From Gammaproteobacteria bacterium (GTDB lineage: Bacteria > Pseudomonadota > Gammaproteobacteria > UBA6186 > Azoamicaceae), in NCBI GenBank assembly GCA_013286785.1, contig JABDFC010000004.1, positions 55,700-101,257 of the forward strand: DNA of 45,558 nucleotides. Direction: 5' to 3'. Each line of letters begins with the position of its first letter. The stretch's first letter is position 1. Below the pieces are notes generated by a model. The model ran no database searches and was not told the DNA's origin. It saw nothing but the letters and a program-made list of their open reading frames with translations. Below are positions 8,622 through 17,916 of this stretch, piece by piece. The position numbers were made by a program, and so were the translations under genes.

Positions 8622-9410
8622 TCATCCGAGAGCCAGATGATAGCCACTGAGATTACGGATATTGATAACCCCCGTGTCAAAAATTAAATATTGTCCCTTG
8701 ATCCCTAACAAAGTACCACTCATTTCGTGATTTTCAAGAGCGAGAGATTTTACTTTAATTGGATATTCTAAGACAGGATATTGGATTTGGACCATCTCCG
8801 CATCCAATAGTACTTCTGTGTTTGCAAGATTTAAATCGGTATTTTCTAATAAGGCGGCTCGATCTTGTGCGAGAATTCGTGGTTCGCCCTTCCCTATTAG
8901 CATTTTTCGCCAATCGGTTCTATCATTTACTTGCTTTTTCAATTCAACTTCTATTAACCCAGACTGATAGCGATTCATCACGCGAAATATCGGTAAAGCT
9001 TGAACTGCTCCTTGATCTATCCAACGAGTCGGAGCTTGGGTTTCACGCATGATCCCAACTTTTAAGCCCGAAGTATTGGCCAAATAAACGAGGTGTGGAA
9101 TAAAACAATGAGCTTTTCCCCATTCCGGCTCCCGACAGGTGCCTAAATGGTAATGACATTTTTCGGGTCGTACAATACATAAATCACAACGGGCCAAATT
9201 TTGTGAACAGGGAAAGCAATATCCTTGGCTGTAACTCTTTTTGGTTAAACGATCGCAGTTTAGACAGCGAATTTCACCGGTTAATCGAGCACTGAAAGTC
9301 TTGCCTAAATAATCATTGAGAAAGACTTCCCTCTCTCCAATCGGTAAAAAATAATGGACAGGATCCTTCAAAACACTTTTTAATTTACGAATCCCGCCTT
9401 GGAATGACAT
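8622..9410 (-). CDS. DUF2797 family protein
   Basis: 262 residues. The N-terminal half has Cys/His pairs typical of two zinc ribbons (CLNCDRLTKKSYSQGYCFPC near residue 48, then CDLC...C-x-YH), followed by the conserved block CREPEWGKAHCFIPHLVYLANTSG...KVGIMRETQAPTRWIDQGA (about residues 112-155). This block is the signature of DUF2797. The family resembles a GIY-YIG-like fold with metal sites, but no activity is established. The stop lies 5 bases from the convergent spoVR stop. ampG lies immediately upstream on the same strand, 12 bases away, so the two are probably co-transcribed. Confidence 0.85.
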   Translation of the reverse strand: MSFQGGIRKLKSVLKDPVHYFLPIGEREVFLNDYLGKTFSARLTGEIRCLNCDRLTKKSYSQGYCFPCSQNLARCDLCIVRPEKCHYHLGTCREPEWGKAHCFIPHLVYLANTSGLKVGIMRETQAPTRWIDQGAVQALPIFRVMNRYQSGLIEVELKKQVNDRTDWRKMLIGKGEPRILAQDRAALLENTDLNLANTEVLLDAEMVQIQYPVLEYPIKVKSLALENHEMSGTLLGIKGQYLIFDTGVINIRNLSGYHLALG

Positions 9411-9422
9411 GGCAACTCCGAT

Positions 9423-10712
9423 TTAAGTTGTCACGGGAACCAAATCTTCTTCTGAAGCACTCACCAACATACTTCGAGTCATTGCCTCTAGACCCCCTTT
9501 TAATATAATGAGTAATACTAATCCCGGCACAGAAAGGACCAACGAAGCGATAAAATAGGCTGTCCAGCCATATTCGTGTGCAATGACACCTGCCATCGGC
9601 CCAACAATCACACGTCCTACTGCACTTAAAGAGGACAGTAAGGCGTATTGAAAGGCACTAAACCGAATATTACAAAGACCCATGATCAAGCCTGTAAATG
9701 CCGCAGCTCCCATTCCACCGCAAAAATTTTCAACAAATATTGCAGTTGCTGCAACCAAATAATTGGGACCGGTCCATAATAAAATCATATAAACCAAATT
9801 TGACAACGCCTGTAATACCCCAAAGACCAGCAAAGCTCGAAACCAACCCCATCTCACCACTAAAACCGCACCCGCAGTTGTTCCAAAAATGGTTCCAAAG
9901 AATCCTGAAAATTTTGCCATTACACCAATTTCAGAAAGTGTCATCTGAATTTCGCGTATTAAAAAAGTTTGACTTAAAGCACCGGCAAACGCATCCCCCA
10001 GTTTATAAAAAACAATAAACAATAAAATCCACCACGCTTGTGGACGCTTCATAAAGTCTAAAAAGGGCAACACGGTACAATCCCAGATCCGTCTTGGCGG
10101 GACAATTTCAACTTCAGGATTAGGCCCCAAAAACGTTGCAATCGTTCCGAGTCCCATGATTGCTACCATGCTTAAATAGGCCGCAGACCAACCCCAAACA
10201 TCGGCAATTACCAATGCCATCCCACCCGAAACCAACATGGCTATTCGATAGCCATTAATGGCCATGGCAGCTCCCATGGGACGTTCGTTGGCATGTAATA
10301 CATCAGTTCGATACGCATCGATGACGATGTCTTGTGAAGCCGAAAAGAACGCGACCAAGCAGGCCAAAAAGAATAATGCTTTAGGGTGTGTATCTGGGGT
10401 AAATAGCACCATACTGCCTAATGCTGCACACAACAGAAATTGGCAAATTAAAATCCAACCTCTCCTTCGCCCTAAGAACGGAGGTACCCAACGATCCATC
10501 AAAGGTGCCCACACAAATTTAAAGGTATAGGGTAACGCCGCTAATCCAACAAAACCAATTTCCTTCAGTGAAACATTACTCTTGGCAAACCAAGCTTGTA
10601 ATGTCCCGCCAGAAAGTGCTAATGGCAAACCTGAAGAAAAACCGAGCATTAATGTCACAGCAATGCGGCGTTCGGTAAAAATAGACAGTATGTTTTTCAA
10701 ATGAAGCTCCAC
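9423..10712 (-). CDS. ampG: AmpG-type muropeptide permease (MFS)
   Basis: 429 residues with about 12 hydrophobic segments. The N-terminus TLMLGFSSGLPLALSGGTLQAWF and the block LPYTFKFVWAPLMDRWVPPFLGRRRGW are characteristic of AmpG. AmpG is an inner-membrane proton symporter that imports anhydro-muropeptides released by wall turnover. An AmpD amidase is encoded at 33948-34520 in the same window, so a recycling pathway is consistent. It is shorter than E. coli AmpG (about 491 residues) but in range for other proteobacteria. Ends 12 bases before the DUF2797 gene starts; begins 11 bases after the unknown gene ending at 10723. Confidence 0.88.
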   Translation of the reverse strand: MELHLKNILSIFTERRIAVTLMLGFSSGLPLALSGGTLQAWFAKSNVSLKEIGFVGLAALPYTFKFVWAPLMDRWVPPFLGRRRGWILICQFLLCAALGSMVLFTPDTHPKALFFLACLVAFFSASQDIVIDAYRTDVLHANERPMGAAMAINGYRIAMLVSGGMALVIADVWGWSAAYLSMVAIMGLGTIATFLGPNPEVEIVPPRRIWDCTVLPFLDFMKRPQAWWILLFIVFYKLGDAFAGALSQTFLIREIQMTLSEIGVMAKFSGFFGTIFGTTAGAVLVVRWGWFRALLVFGVLQALSNLVYMILLWTGPNYLVAATAIFVENFCGGMGAAAFTGLIMGLCNIRFSAFQYALLSSLSAVGRVIVGPMAGVIAHEYGWTAYFIASLVLSVPGLVLLIILKGGLEAMTRSMLVSASEEDLVPVTT

Positions 10713-10722
10713 TTACCTCGGT

Positions 10723-12054
10723 TTACTTTATTTTAGGCCTTTGATAAACCGCTTTGTCTCCGGCAAACTCCTCGCCCAACCAAAGAGAAGTTGATCCTTG
10801 TGCCCTGCTGGCAGCATTTCCTGTGACACTGAATAGCATCATGGTTCGCTCTGGCTTAGCATAAGCCACTGACTGAGTACCAATGCCTTCGATATCCGGC
10901 ATATCACGGTTACACCCAAGACCCAGAATGGAACTATCCGGTCCATTACTCACGAAATCTAAAACAATGCCAGAATTTCCAGACTTTCCAAGTGTTTTAT
11001 CCATTTGAGGATCAGCACTGAGATCAAAATCCCGAAAAACATACATCATGCCCGGTTTAATGTCTCTCTGTGGATCACGAATGACAACAGGTGTTGCGAT
11101 GGCCTCTAGTGCTTTGGGTTCGGGCGCTTTCTCTAACCAGTCTGGACTGACAAAACCTTGTTGCAATTTCCAACGATGATAAAACAATGCGTCGGCCGTA
11201 GTAAAAGGACATGCAGATTCGGTAATATTTCGGAGCCATGAAGATCCATCTTCGGGCCCACCGATTTTTCCTTGAGGATACCAATTCCCTTCAGGACGCT
11301 GGCCACCAAACGCAAAACCACTGTGTACAAACGCAAAGGCACGGGGATTTGCAGGATCCCCAAACGCATAAGTAAATCGATCAAAACGAGCATCTAAGGT
11401 CGGGAGATGAATGGCCTCAGGCAACGTTGTCGGATGTGCCATCACGGATCGATCTATCCAATTTGCATCCTGAAATGCTCCAAAACGAGCGTCTTGTAAT
11501 CGATGTTTTCCCGTCACGACTAATAAAGTCGTTAATGCAGCGGTTTGTAGAAAAGTACTTTTAGAATTACCATAAATCGTGCTTGGGTTTGGACCTAAAG
11601 CAGTTACTTGCCAGGGTTCGAGCCCACTGTAAGTGTAACCGGTTGGGACTTGTCCCTTATCGAATAGTTCTTCAAAATGCGATTGGACAAACTGTATTGC
11701 CCCTTCAATAGCCAATGCCATTTTGTTCGATTTGAGGGGGTAAGTGCATTCCTGGGCAGAGTATACAAAATCGGGCTTATAAACGTTGCGATAGGACACC
11801 AGCGCGCCATTCAGTGATTTAACCAAATCTAAATCTGTTTGTAATTTATCTAATACCCCTTGTTTCAATACGGCAGGATCAGAGTCTGCTTGGCTAATGG
11901 CTTTCCGAGTTTCTCCGATGAGCCACTCTAATTCTTGAGCTCTTCTTCTTCTAATATCAGCTTCCGATCCCAAGGCATTTACCACAAAATTTTTGGTTCC
12001 TGCTACTTCTGCTCTTTGTAACAATGCTTCGATTTGAGCTTTATCGAGTGCCAT
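10723..12054 (-). CDS. Unrecognised 443-residue protein
   Basis: Start ATG 12054 (MALDKAQIEALLQ) is chosen because AGGAGA lies six bases upstream; a longer frame reaches 12117 without a site. No signal peptide or membrane segment is seen. Residues 1-90 are helical and charged. The middle has GYTYSGLEPWQVTALGP and a small-residue-rich stretch. The C-terminal third holds ESACPFTTADALFYH and a beta-like part with PGMMYVFRDFD, GNSGIVLDF and LGLGCNRDMPDIEGIG. These blocks faintly recall NlpC/P60-type Cys hydrolases (a Cys on a helix, then a SGIV strand), but the expected His is not evident, so no function is claimed. It is the first gene of a minus-strand run with ampG and DUF2797. Confidence 0.72.
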   Translation of the reverse strand: MALDKAQIEALLQRAEVAGTKNFVVNALGSEADIRRRRAQELEWLIGETRKAISQADSDPAVLKQGVLDKLQTDLDLVKSLNGALVSYRNVYKPDFVYSAQECTYPLKSNKMALAIEGAIQFVQSHFEELFDKGQVPTGYTYSGLEPWQVTALGPNPSTIYGNSKSTFLQTAALTTLLVVTGKHRLQDARFGAFQDANWIDRSVMAHPTTLPEAIHLPTLDARFDRFTYAFGDPANPRAFAFVHSGFAFGGQRPEGNWYPQGKIGGPEDGSSWLRNITESACPFTTADALFYHRWKLQQGFVSPDWLEKAPEPKALEAIATPVVIRDPQRDIKPGMMYVFRDFDLSADPQMDKTLGKSGNSGIVLDFVSNGPDSSILGLGCNRDMPDIEGIGTQSVAYAKPERTMMLFSVTGNAASRAQGSTSLWLGEEFAGDKAVYQRPKIK

Positions 12055-12552
12055 CAGAGTTCTCCTATCAACATAATACTTGCCTCGAGAATACACCCAA
12101 ACGCCCCTCACTGGCAAGCACTCTAAAGGCTTGATTAATCACTGATATCGCCTTTTTTTCTGCGAAATTTCCACTTCAAAAATCAATTGATTAACTTTGG
12201 CCTACTGGCGACAATACAAGTTGATTCATTCAGAAACAAATGATAATTGTATGTTCCCGCAATCAGCATATCCGAGGGGTCAAACATAATGCGACTTTCA
12301 AAATTGGAAAAAGGATTCAATCACTAAAATTTACCGGTACTCCGAAGATTTATATCTTGAATCCCATACGCAATGTGATTTATATTTTATACACTATTAT
12401 TGCATTTAAAAAAAATGGTTCGTAGAAATGAGCAAATTGGCCTCTACATGCCATCTATTATGCCCCTCTCCAAATTTTAGGAGAGGGTGGCGCGGTAGCC
12501 CGCCGGGTGAGGGTTAATGATGCCTTCGAGTCAAAGCTCAACCCAACATTAC
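12055..12552. other. Intergenic region, 498 bp, with one palindromic repeat
   Basis: AT-rich between about 12120 and 12430. I see no convincing coding frame, tRNA or terminator there. The right part contains the palindromic element at 12463-12516. The region separates two minus-strand genes and probably holds the promoter for the 443-residue protein, which I cannot place. Confidence 0.5.
12463..12516. repeat. REP-like palindromic intergenic element
   Basis: An 8-bp perfect stem CCCTCTCC (12464-12471) and GGAGAGGG (12480-12487) with an 8-base loop is followed by GC-rich sequence ending GGGTGAGGGTTAAT. The GC content and form contrast with the AT-rich surroundings, as in REP elements of other proteobacteria. 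It lies downstream of the Nudix gene and may also serve as an mRNA-end hairpin. Confidence 0.6.
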
Positions 12553-13050
12553 TTAGACAGGTGTTTCAACACAATCTCTCTCGATCATCTCAAACCCGCG
12601 CATGGTGACACAGCCTTGATAGACGTTACTCAACTCAGGATGCGGTGCACACCAATCGCCTAAAGCCAAAAATCTCGGTAAAATGGCCGAATTTTTTTCA
12701 ATTTCAGGCAGACTAAAATACCGCCTAAATTGGACTAATCCGTCTCCTTGATCACGCCAATCTTCAGAAAGATTGCCTTGAACCAGGGTCGTTTGAAAAT
12801 AAAAATTGATTTTATGAAGTTCGTCTTTTAAGTCAAAACATTCTAAGACGTGCAACAACTTGCCGGTTTTAACCTGCAATCCAGTTTCTTCATAGACTTC
12901 TCTTTCGACACATTCTGTTAAGTTCTCATTGCCTTCAATGCGTCCACCGGGTAAATACCAATAGTCTCCGTCATTGCTGACAAATAAGAGACGGTTTTCT
13001 TGAATAATGAGCGCACGTGCTGCCAAACGAAATCCTGCTTTCCCTCTCAT
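12553..13050 (-). CDS. Nudix hydrolase
   Basis: 165 residues with a complete Nudix box G-x5-E-x7-REVYEETGL at about residues 37-59, which binds the catalytic Mg2+ and cleaves nucleoside-diphosphate-linked substrates. The preceding strand ALIIQENRLLFVSNDGDYWYLPGG is standard. The C-terminal half (SLPEIEKNSAILPRFLALGDW) is not diagnostic of substrate. The ATG overlaps the stop region of the MFS permease gene (13047-13050), suggesting translational coupling. Substrate unknown. Confidence 0.9.
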   Translation of the reverse strand: MRGKAGFRLAARALIIQENRLLFVSNDGDYWYLPGGRIEGNENLTECVEREVYEETGLQVKTGKLLHVLECFDLKDELHKINFYFQTTLVQGNLSEDWRDQGDGLVQFRRYFSLPEIEKNSAILPRFLALGDWCAPHPELSNVYQGCVTMRGFEMIERDCVETPV

Positions 13051-14324
13051 CCAAAGATACTCTTTTTACGATACGATTCCCTTAAGAAAATGCTGAGAAT
13101 TCCAGAGAGCAACAGTCCAACCGGGATCACAGCTAATGCTTGTGAATAATCTGCTGCCGTTAACACCGGCATATTATCAACCAGCTGTATTGAACTGTCT
13201 AATATTTCACCAATGATGGGAGGAATTAATGCCCCCCCTATCATCGTAAACATATTGATGAAAGAAACTGCGGTTCCATTAACCGATGGACGAGACAAAT
13301 CATTACTAACGGCAAAAATAATAATTTCGACACTCGCAAAGAAGGCAGAAAAGAATAGCAAAGTATACATCCAAGCAATCGAATCACTGGGGAAAAATAC
13401 TAACAATGCCATGAGTCCCGCGGAAATAAACGATCCCAATATCAGTGGAATGCGACGGCTTTGGATCAGATCTGAAATAATCCCCCAAATTGGGCCGCCA
13501 ATGGCAAAGCCTAGAAACACCATCGAAGATCCGAACGCCGCTTGATCCTTAGACATGCCCGTTGATTGTAAAAAACTCACTGCCCATATTTCAGCAAATC
13601 CAGTGATAGGTAAAAAGGTTAAACACCCAATCAAACCACTGATCCACATTTGTGAACTGTAGATCATCTCTTTGATCCCATTAAACTGATGATGAACGAC
13701 TTCTGACAACGATTCAGTCTGGGAATCCTGTGAGTGTTGAGTGCCATCTCTTAACACCAACCACAACAATAGGGTTAATATCAATCCAACGACAACGGAA
13801 TAGTTCAACGTCTCTCGCCATCCCACCATTTCAACGAGATATGTCATCGATACTTCACCGCCAATCGCACCTAACATGCCCATGGCGGTACAAAGTCCTG
13901 CCATCATCGCAAAGTATTTCGAGGGAAGCCAAATACTGGAAATTTTAAGGACACCAACATAAGCAAATGCCGAACCAAAACCCACCAAAAATCGCCCAAC
14001 TTGCGCCAGTGTTATTTCAACCGTTGACGCAAATAAATAGGTTCCAAAGGCACATAAGAAACAAGCAAAGGTTAGAATTCGGCGCGGCCCAAAGCGATCC
14101 ATCATGATCCCGACGGGAATTTGCATCGGGGTATAAGCGTAATAATAACAAGCGGCTAAATAACCAAAAGATGCTTCTCCCAATCCAAACACTTCTTTTA
14201 ATTCTGCACTCATGACACTGGGAGCAACGCGGAGATAATACTCATAACAATAAAAAACCGCGCCCAAAACACACATGGTAATTGCGAGATGAGATATCGA
14301 TTTTCCTGCAAATATTTTCTTCAT
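13047..14324 (-). CDS. MFS permease, Legionellales Pht-like
   Basis: 425 residues from ATG 14324 (MKKIFAGKSISHLAITMCVLG). The frame stays open upstream to 14423, but that part lies in the tRNA-Pro gene and cannot be coding. About 12 membrane segments. The N-terminal block FYCYEYYLRVAPSVMSAELKEVFGL and the loop GIMMDRFGPRRIL are the MFS signature in the form common in Legionella-type permeases, several of which (Pht proteins) import amino acids or nucleosides. The substrate here cannot be deduced. The C-terminal half includes VSFINMFTMIGGALIPPIIGEILD. Gene order ihfA, tRNA-Pro, MFS, Nudix on one strand. Confidence 0.82.
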   Translation of the reverse strand: MKKIFAGKSISHLAITMCVLGAVFYCYEYYLRVAPSVMSAELKEVFGLGEASFGYLAACYYYAYTPMQIPVGIMMDRFGPRRILTFACFLCAFGTYLFASTVEITLAQVGRFLVGFGSAFAYVGVLKISSIWLPSKYFAMMAGLCTAMGMLGAIGGEVSMTYLVEMVGWRETLNYSVVVGLILTLLLWLVLRDGTQHSQDSQTESLSEVVHHQFNGIKEMIYSSQMWISGLIGCLTFLPITGFAEIWAVSFLQSTGMSKDQAAFGSSMVFLGFAIGGPIWGIISDLIQSRRIPLILGSFISAGLMALLVFFPSDSIAWMYTLLFFSAFFASVEIIIFAVSNDLSRPSVNGTAVSFINMFTMIGGALIPPIIGEILDSSIQLVDNMPVLTAADYSQALAVIPVGLLLSGILSIFLRESYRKKSIFG

Positions 14325-14373
14325 AACCTTATCTAAATCTATTGTTGTTGCTTGTATGTTAATAAGAGAACCA

Positions 14374-14451
<78 letters not shown>

Positions 14452-14493
14452 AAGGCATGAATCATAACATTTGCAGATCTATTTGGAAATCAT

Positions 14494-14811
14494 TTAGTCT
14501 TCTGGAGGATTTTTCTGCGCTTTACCTTGATTTTCTTGTACTTTGGCTTTCAACTTTTGGCCCGCTTTAAAGGTCACCACACGTCTTGCTTTAATGATTT
14601 TTGGCTCACCGGTCTTCGGATTACGGCCAGGGCGAGCCTGTTTATCGCGTAACTCAAAATTCCCAAACCCTGAAATCCGAACAGGTTCACCTTCTTCTAA
14701 GTGATAACGAATCTCTTCAAACACCTGATCAACAATATCTTTGGAAACTAACTTTGTTAGTGCCAATTTTTTCTGTAAGTCTTCTGCAATTTCAGCCTTC
14801 GTGAGCGTCAT
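14494..14811 (-). CDS. ihfA: Integration host factor subunit alpha
   Basis: 105 residues. A HU/IHF fold with [20 protein letters not shown] at the start, the DNA-bending arm [21 protein letters not shown] including the intercalating Pro, and [13 protein letters not shown]. Alpha-type features (start [22 protein letters not shown]) separate it from IHF beta and HU. It binds and sharply bends DNA as a heterodimer with IHF beta, encoded elsewhere. GGAG six bases upstream of ATG 14811 and a 3-base gap to the pheT stop indicate the classic pheT-ihfA operon. The C-terminal tail ([13 protein letters not shown]) is slightly longer than usual. Confidence 0.97.
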   Translation of the reverse strand: MTLTKAEIAEDLQKKLALTKLVSKDIVDQVFEEIRYHLEEGEPVRISGFGNFELRDKQARPGRNPKTGEPKIIKARRVVTFKAGQKLKAKVQENQGKAQKNPPED

Positions 14812-14814
14812 TTC

Positions 14815-16857
14815 TCACTCCCTCAAGATTGCACCAAATCGACTCGATAACATCGCAACGACTCTCTGTATAATACCACTTACCTCGTCTTCTACAAGCG
14901 TGCGCGATGAATGGCGCAAAATCAAGCCAATGGCAATACTTTTTTTAGTAGGATCAATGCCTTTGCCTTGATAAACGTCAAAAATAATCAGCTCCTCCAA
15001 CAACTGTCCAACTGACTCATAAATTGCCGCTTTTAAATCACTCACCCATACTGTTTGTTCAATCAGAACCGCCAAATCTCGCCGAATCGCAGGAAATTTC
15101 GACAACGATTGGAATACAACCTTCGTCGGGATCTGAACACGCTCTAAATCTATCTCGAATAAAGACAGCGGCCCCTCTAAATCTAAGGACTTCAACAATT
15201 GGGGGTGCAAACTGCCAATAACCCCTACGGTTTGCTGATTCATTAGAATTTTTGCTGTTTGACTGGGGTGGAGTGCTGCATGCTCCCCCTTGGCAAAAGT
15301 AAATGTCGCCCCGGGAATAAGGCCTAATATCGCTTCTAAATCTCCTTTGAGATCATAAAAATCATGTTGCGTCTTGACCACTCCCCACTGCTCTGGCTGT
15401 AAGGTTCCAGCAACAACGCCACTGAGATAAGACTTTTCCACAAATGATCCATCGAACTCTTTAAAGCAAACGCCAATTTCAAATAATCTCACTCGCGCCG
15501 ATTGACGACGCTGGTTGTATTGCACCGCTTGTAATAACCCAGGCCATAAACTGGTTCGCATCACTGCCATCTCAACAGTAATTGGATTAGACAATGCTAA
15601 GGGTTTTTCCTGAAAGTGAAAGTGTTCTAACCACTTTGGATCAGTAAAGCTATAGGTAATGGCTTCTGAATACCCCCGATCGGCTAATAACTGTTTGGCC
15701 CGTAAATCAAACGGCGTTGCATCAAACATCCGTCCAAAGGCTAAAGACCCACTTAACGGTTCTCCTTGGCAGTGCTGTAAACCATAAACCCGAATGATCT
15801 CTTCAATTAAATCAACATCCAATGCGATATCCTGGCGATAACTGGGCGGAGAGACTTTAAAACTATCCCCTTCTTTTTGCACCTGCATATTGCCAAGCTG
15901 AAAAATCCTGAGAATCGTCTCTTCGGGGATCACAATGCCCAGTAATTGCTGGATCCTGGCTTTCTTTAAAATAACCGATGGACATTTGGGCATAAAGTTT
16001 GCGGATTGATATTCCTGAACTGTCCCAACCTGTCCCCCGGCTGTTTCAAGGATTAATTGAACGGCGCGATCGATGGCCAATTTTTGAATGAATGGATCGA
16101 TGCCTCTTTCAAAACGAAAAGAAGAATCTGTTCTAATCCCATAGTGCTTTGCAGCCAAACGAACCGCGATGGGATTAAAATAAGCACTTTCGATTAAAAT
16201 AGAGTGGGTTGTTTCACTCACCGCTGAGTGCAATCCTCCCATGACACCGGCTAACGCTAAAACACCATGGTTGTCTGCAATCACAAGAGTCTCTGGTATC
16301 AGTTCAATCTTTTGACCATCGAGCAGCGTCAAATGTTCACCTGCGATCGCGCTGCGAACTTTAATTTCAGATCCCAGTTTTGCTAAATCAAAGGCGTGTA
16401 ATGGTTGCCCCAATTCCAACATCACATAATTCAGGATGTCTACCAATAAGGAGACGCTTCTTAATCCCGCCATTTCAAGTCGATCTTTAATCCCAACGGG
16501 CGTTGGCACAGTCGGATTAATATTCTTAACAACGCAAGCCAAATAACGAGGACATAACTCTGGCTTTTCAATGTGAACGGAAATCGACTCATCGATAGTT
16601 GATTGAACTGCCACGATAGGCTTCGTCTGATAAGCCATATTGTTCAGCAAAGCAACTTCTCTGGCTATGCCTTCCATGCTGAGACAGTCCCCCCGATTCG
16701 GCGGAATTTTAAACGTCCAGATCCCTTGGTCTGCCTTTGCCCCGATGAATTCAAGACTGTCGACTTCAATACCCGCATTGGTTAATTGATCGGCTATTTC
16801 AGTCACAGATAATGGGGGATTGACTAAAGTTCTTAACCAAAGTTCACTAACTTTCAT
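14815..16857 (-). CDS. pheT: Phenylalanine-tRNA ligase beta subunit lacking the tRNA-binding OB domain
   Basis: 680 residues; typical bacterial PheT is about 790. The N-terminus MKVSELWLRTLVN...GIEVDSLEFIG aligns with E. coli to about residue 40. It then passes directly to IWTFKIPPNRGDCLSMEGIAREVALL, which in E. coli lies near residue 150. The roughly 110-residue EMAP/tRNA-bind OB domain is therefore missing. B3/B4 editing, B5 and the catalytic-like core follow. The C-terminal FDX-ACB anticodon-binding domain (FPAIRRDLAVLIEQ to the end) is present. With PheS it charges tRNA-Phe. The start has GAGGG seven bases upstream. pheS is not upstream as it usually is; a solute-binding protein gene is there instead. 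The reading frame is intact, so this looks like a domain loss, not a frameshift. Confidence 0.95.
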   Translation of the reverse strand: MKVSELWLRTLVNPPLSVTEIADQLTNAGIEVDSLEFIGAKADQGIWTFKIPPNRGDCLSMEGIAREVALLNNMAYQTKPIVAVQSTIDESISVHIEKPELCPRYLACVVKNINPTVPTPVGIKDRLEMAGLRSVSLLVDILNYVMLELGQPLHAFDLAKLGSEIKVRSAIAGEHLTLLDGQKIELIPETLVIADNHGVLALAGVMGGLHSAVSETTHSILIESAYFNPIAVRLAAKHYGIRTDSSFRFERGIDPFIQKLAIDRAVQLILETAGGQVGTVQEYQSANFMPKCPSVILKKARIQQLLGIVIPEETILRIFQLGNMQVQKEGDSFKVSPPSYRQDIALDVDLIEEIIRVYGLQHCQGEPLSGSLAFGRMFDATPFDLRAKQLLADRGYSEAITYSFTDPKWLEHFHFQEKPLALSNPITVEMAVMRTSLWPGLLQAVQYNQRRQSARVRLFEIGVCFKEFDGSFVEKSYLSGVVAGTLQPEQWGVVKTQHDFYDLKGDLEAILGLIPGATFTFAKGEHAALHPSQTAKILMNQQTVGVIGSLHPQLLKSLDLEGPLSLFEIDLERVQIPTKVVFQSLSKFPAIRRDLAVLIEQTVWVSDLKAAIYESVGQLLEELIIFDVYQGKGIDPTKKSIAIGLILRHSSRTLVEDEVSGIIQRVVAMLSSRFGAILRE

Positions 16858-16890
16858 TGAAAAACACCCTCTTCCCAGTCACTCTAATAT

Positions 16891-16913
16891 CCCCCTCTCA
16901 AGCAGAGAAGGGA
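16891..16913. repeat. Short imperfect palindrome between SBP gene and pheT
   Basis: CCCCCTCTC (16891-16899), loop AAGCA, GAGAAGGGA (16905-16913). It resembles the stem of the 12463 element but is shorter. It lies downstream of the SBP gene and could end its transcript; no T-run follows on the minus strand. Confidence 0.4.
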
Positions 16914-16938
16914 ATGTTCAGTTTAATCCCTTTTATTT

Positions 16939-17916
16939 TTAATTGTCCATTTTCAACAAGGGATAAGCCTGTTTGGCCGCAGTCCGTTCTAGCGATTGCA
17001 AATCGATCCGCTGTTGACCACAGGCCGAGGCATTGTAAAAGACCGTCAACTCTTTCATTTGTTGTAAGGGAAGATCAGTCATTTTGTGTCCCATGAGCAC
17101 TTTAACCGCCAAACGACCGCCTTCTTCACCAATAGCACGTTCACGAACCCCTAAAGCCAAAGCAGCGCCGTTAATCACGGACCCTTCATCAGACGCAATT
17201 AAGGGAATTTGCAGCTTATCCGCAATGGGAACCAACAAACGGATCCCACTGGCCAGCAGATGATCTTTTAGTATCATTAAAGCGTTTGCCTCCGACGAAA
17301 TGCTTCTCGCAGCCATTTCCAACTCAGGCAAATTTTGGATCTGGATGGTTTGAATCGTAATACCCATTTTTTCTCCCGAAGCCCGCAATTCCTCGACTTC
17401 TTGAAAATTTTTTTCATTGCCACTGTGCACAATGAGCGTCAGGTTTTTGAGCTCTGAAAAAATGTCACGAAGAAAATCTAACTTCCGCTGCCCACCAATC
17501 TCATCCAATATCCCGGTGACATTAATAGGGTCTCGTTTTTTTCGTTCCGCTTCCGAAAGTGTTGCTGCTAAACTGACAATCGGCTGTTTTTTCACCAATG
17601 ATAAAGTCATTTGCGTTGCATTAGTGCCAATGGGAACAATTAAATCCATCTTCTGCCCAATAAACATTTCAATAATGCTCCGCTGAAGCTTTAGATCTCC
17701 TTGTGCATTTTGCACATTGAAAGACACAGCATCAGGGAACTCTTTTTCTACAGTGTGCTTAAATCCAGCCACAATTTCCCGTAACGCAGTATGTTCCATT
17801 GGTACCAGTATTCCGATTTGGATCAATTTACGAGCGGGTGACTTTAACTTCACGCTATTGATTATTCCAACAGCAATCAACAAAAAACAAATAATGACTA
17901 AGAATTTTGTTTTCAT
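16939..17916 (-). CDS. Orphan ABC-type solute-binding protein (ABC_sub_bind family)
   Basis: 325 residues. The N-terminal hydrophobic segment KFLVIICFLLIAVGIINSV acts as a signal or anchor. Two periplasmic-binding lobes follow, with family blocks IGILVPMEHTALREIVAGF, QNAQGDLKLQRSIIEMFIGQKMDLIVPIGTNATQ, and near the end DEGSVINGAALALGVRERAIGEEGGRLAVKVLMG. The family (TrpX-like) binds small ligands for an ABC importer, but no permease or ATPase is adjacent. It is more diverged than the paralogues at 18075 and 42629. Start ATG 17916 follows AGAGGA by about eight bases. Ligand unknown. Confidence 0.82.
   Translation of the reverse strand: MKTKFLVIICFLLIAVGIINSVKLKSPARKLIQIGILVPMEHTALREIVAGFKHTVEKEFPDAVSFNVQNAQGDLKLQRSIIEMFIGQKMDLIVPIGTNATQMTLSLVKKQPIVSLAATLSEAERKKRDPINVTGILDEIGGQRKLDFLRDIFSELKNLTLIVHSGNEKNFQEVEELRASGEKMGITIQTIQIQNLPELEMAARSISSEANALMILKDHLLASGIRLLVPIADKLQIPLIASDEGSVINGAALALGVRERAIGEEGGRLAVKVLMGHKMTDLPLQQMKELTVFYNASACGQQRIDLQSLERTAAKQAYPLLKMDN

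Noticed and set aside
8619-8637. Hairpin GGCTC/GAGCC between spoVR and the DUF2797 gene as a terminator
   Set aside because: Five-bp stem without T-run, lying within the DUF2797 coding end.
12127-12160. AGGC...GCCT followed by a T-run as a terminator
   Set aside because: Only a four-base stem with a long loop, and no plus-strand gene upstream.
12240-12425. Plus-strand 61-codon frame in the intergenic region
   Set aside because: No ribosome-binding site and a random-looking composition; no family features.
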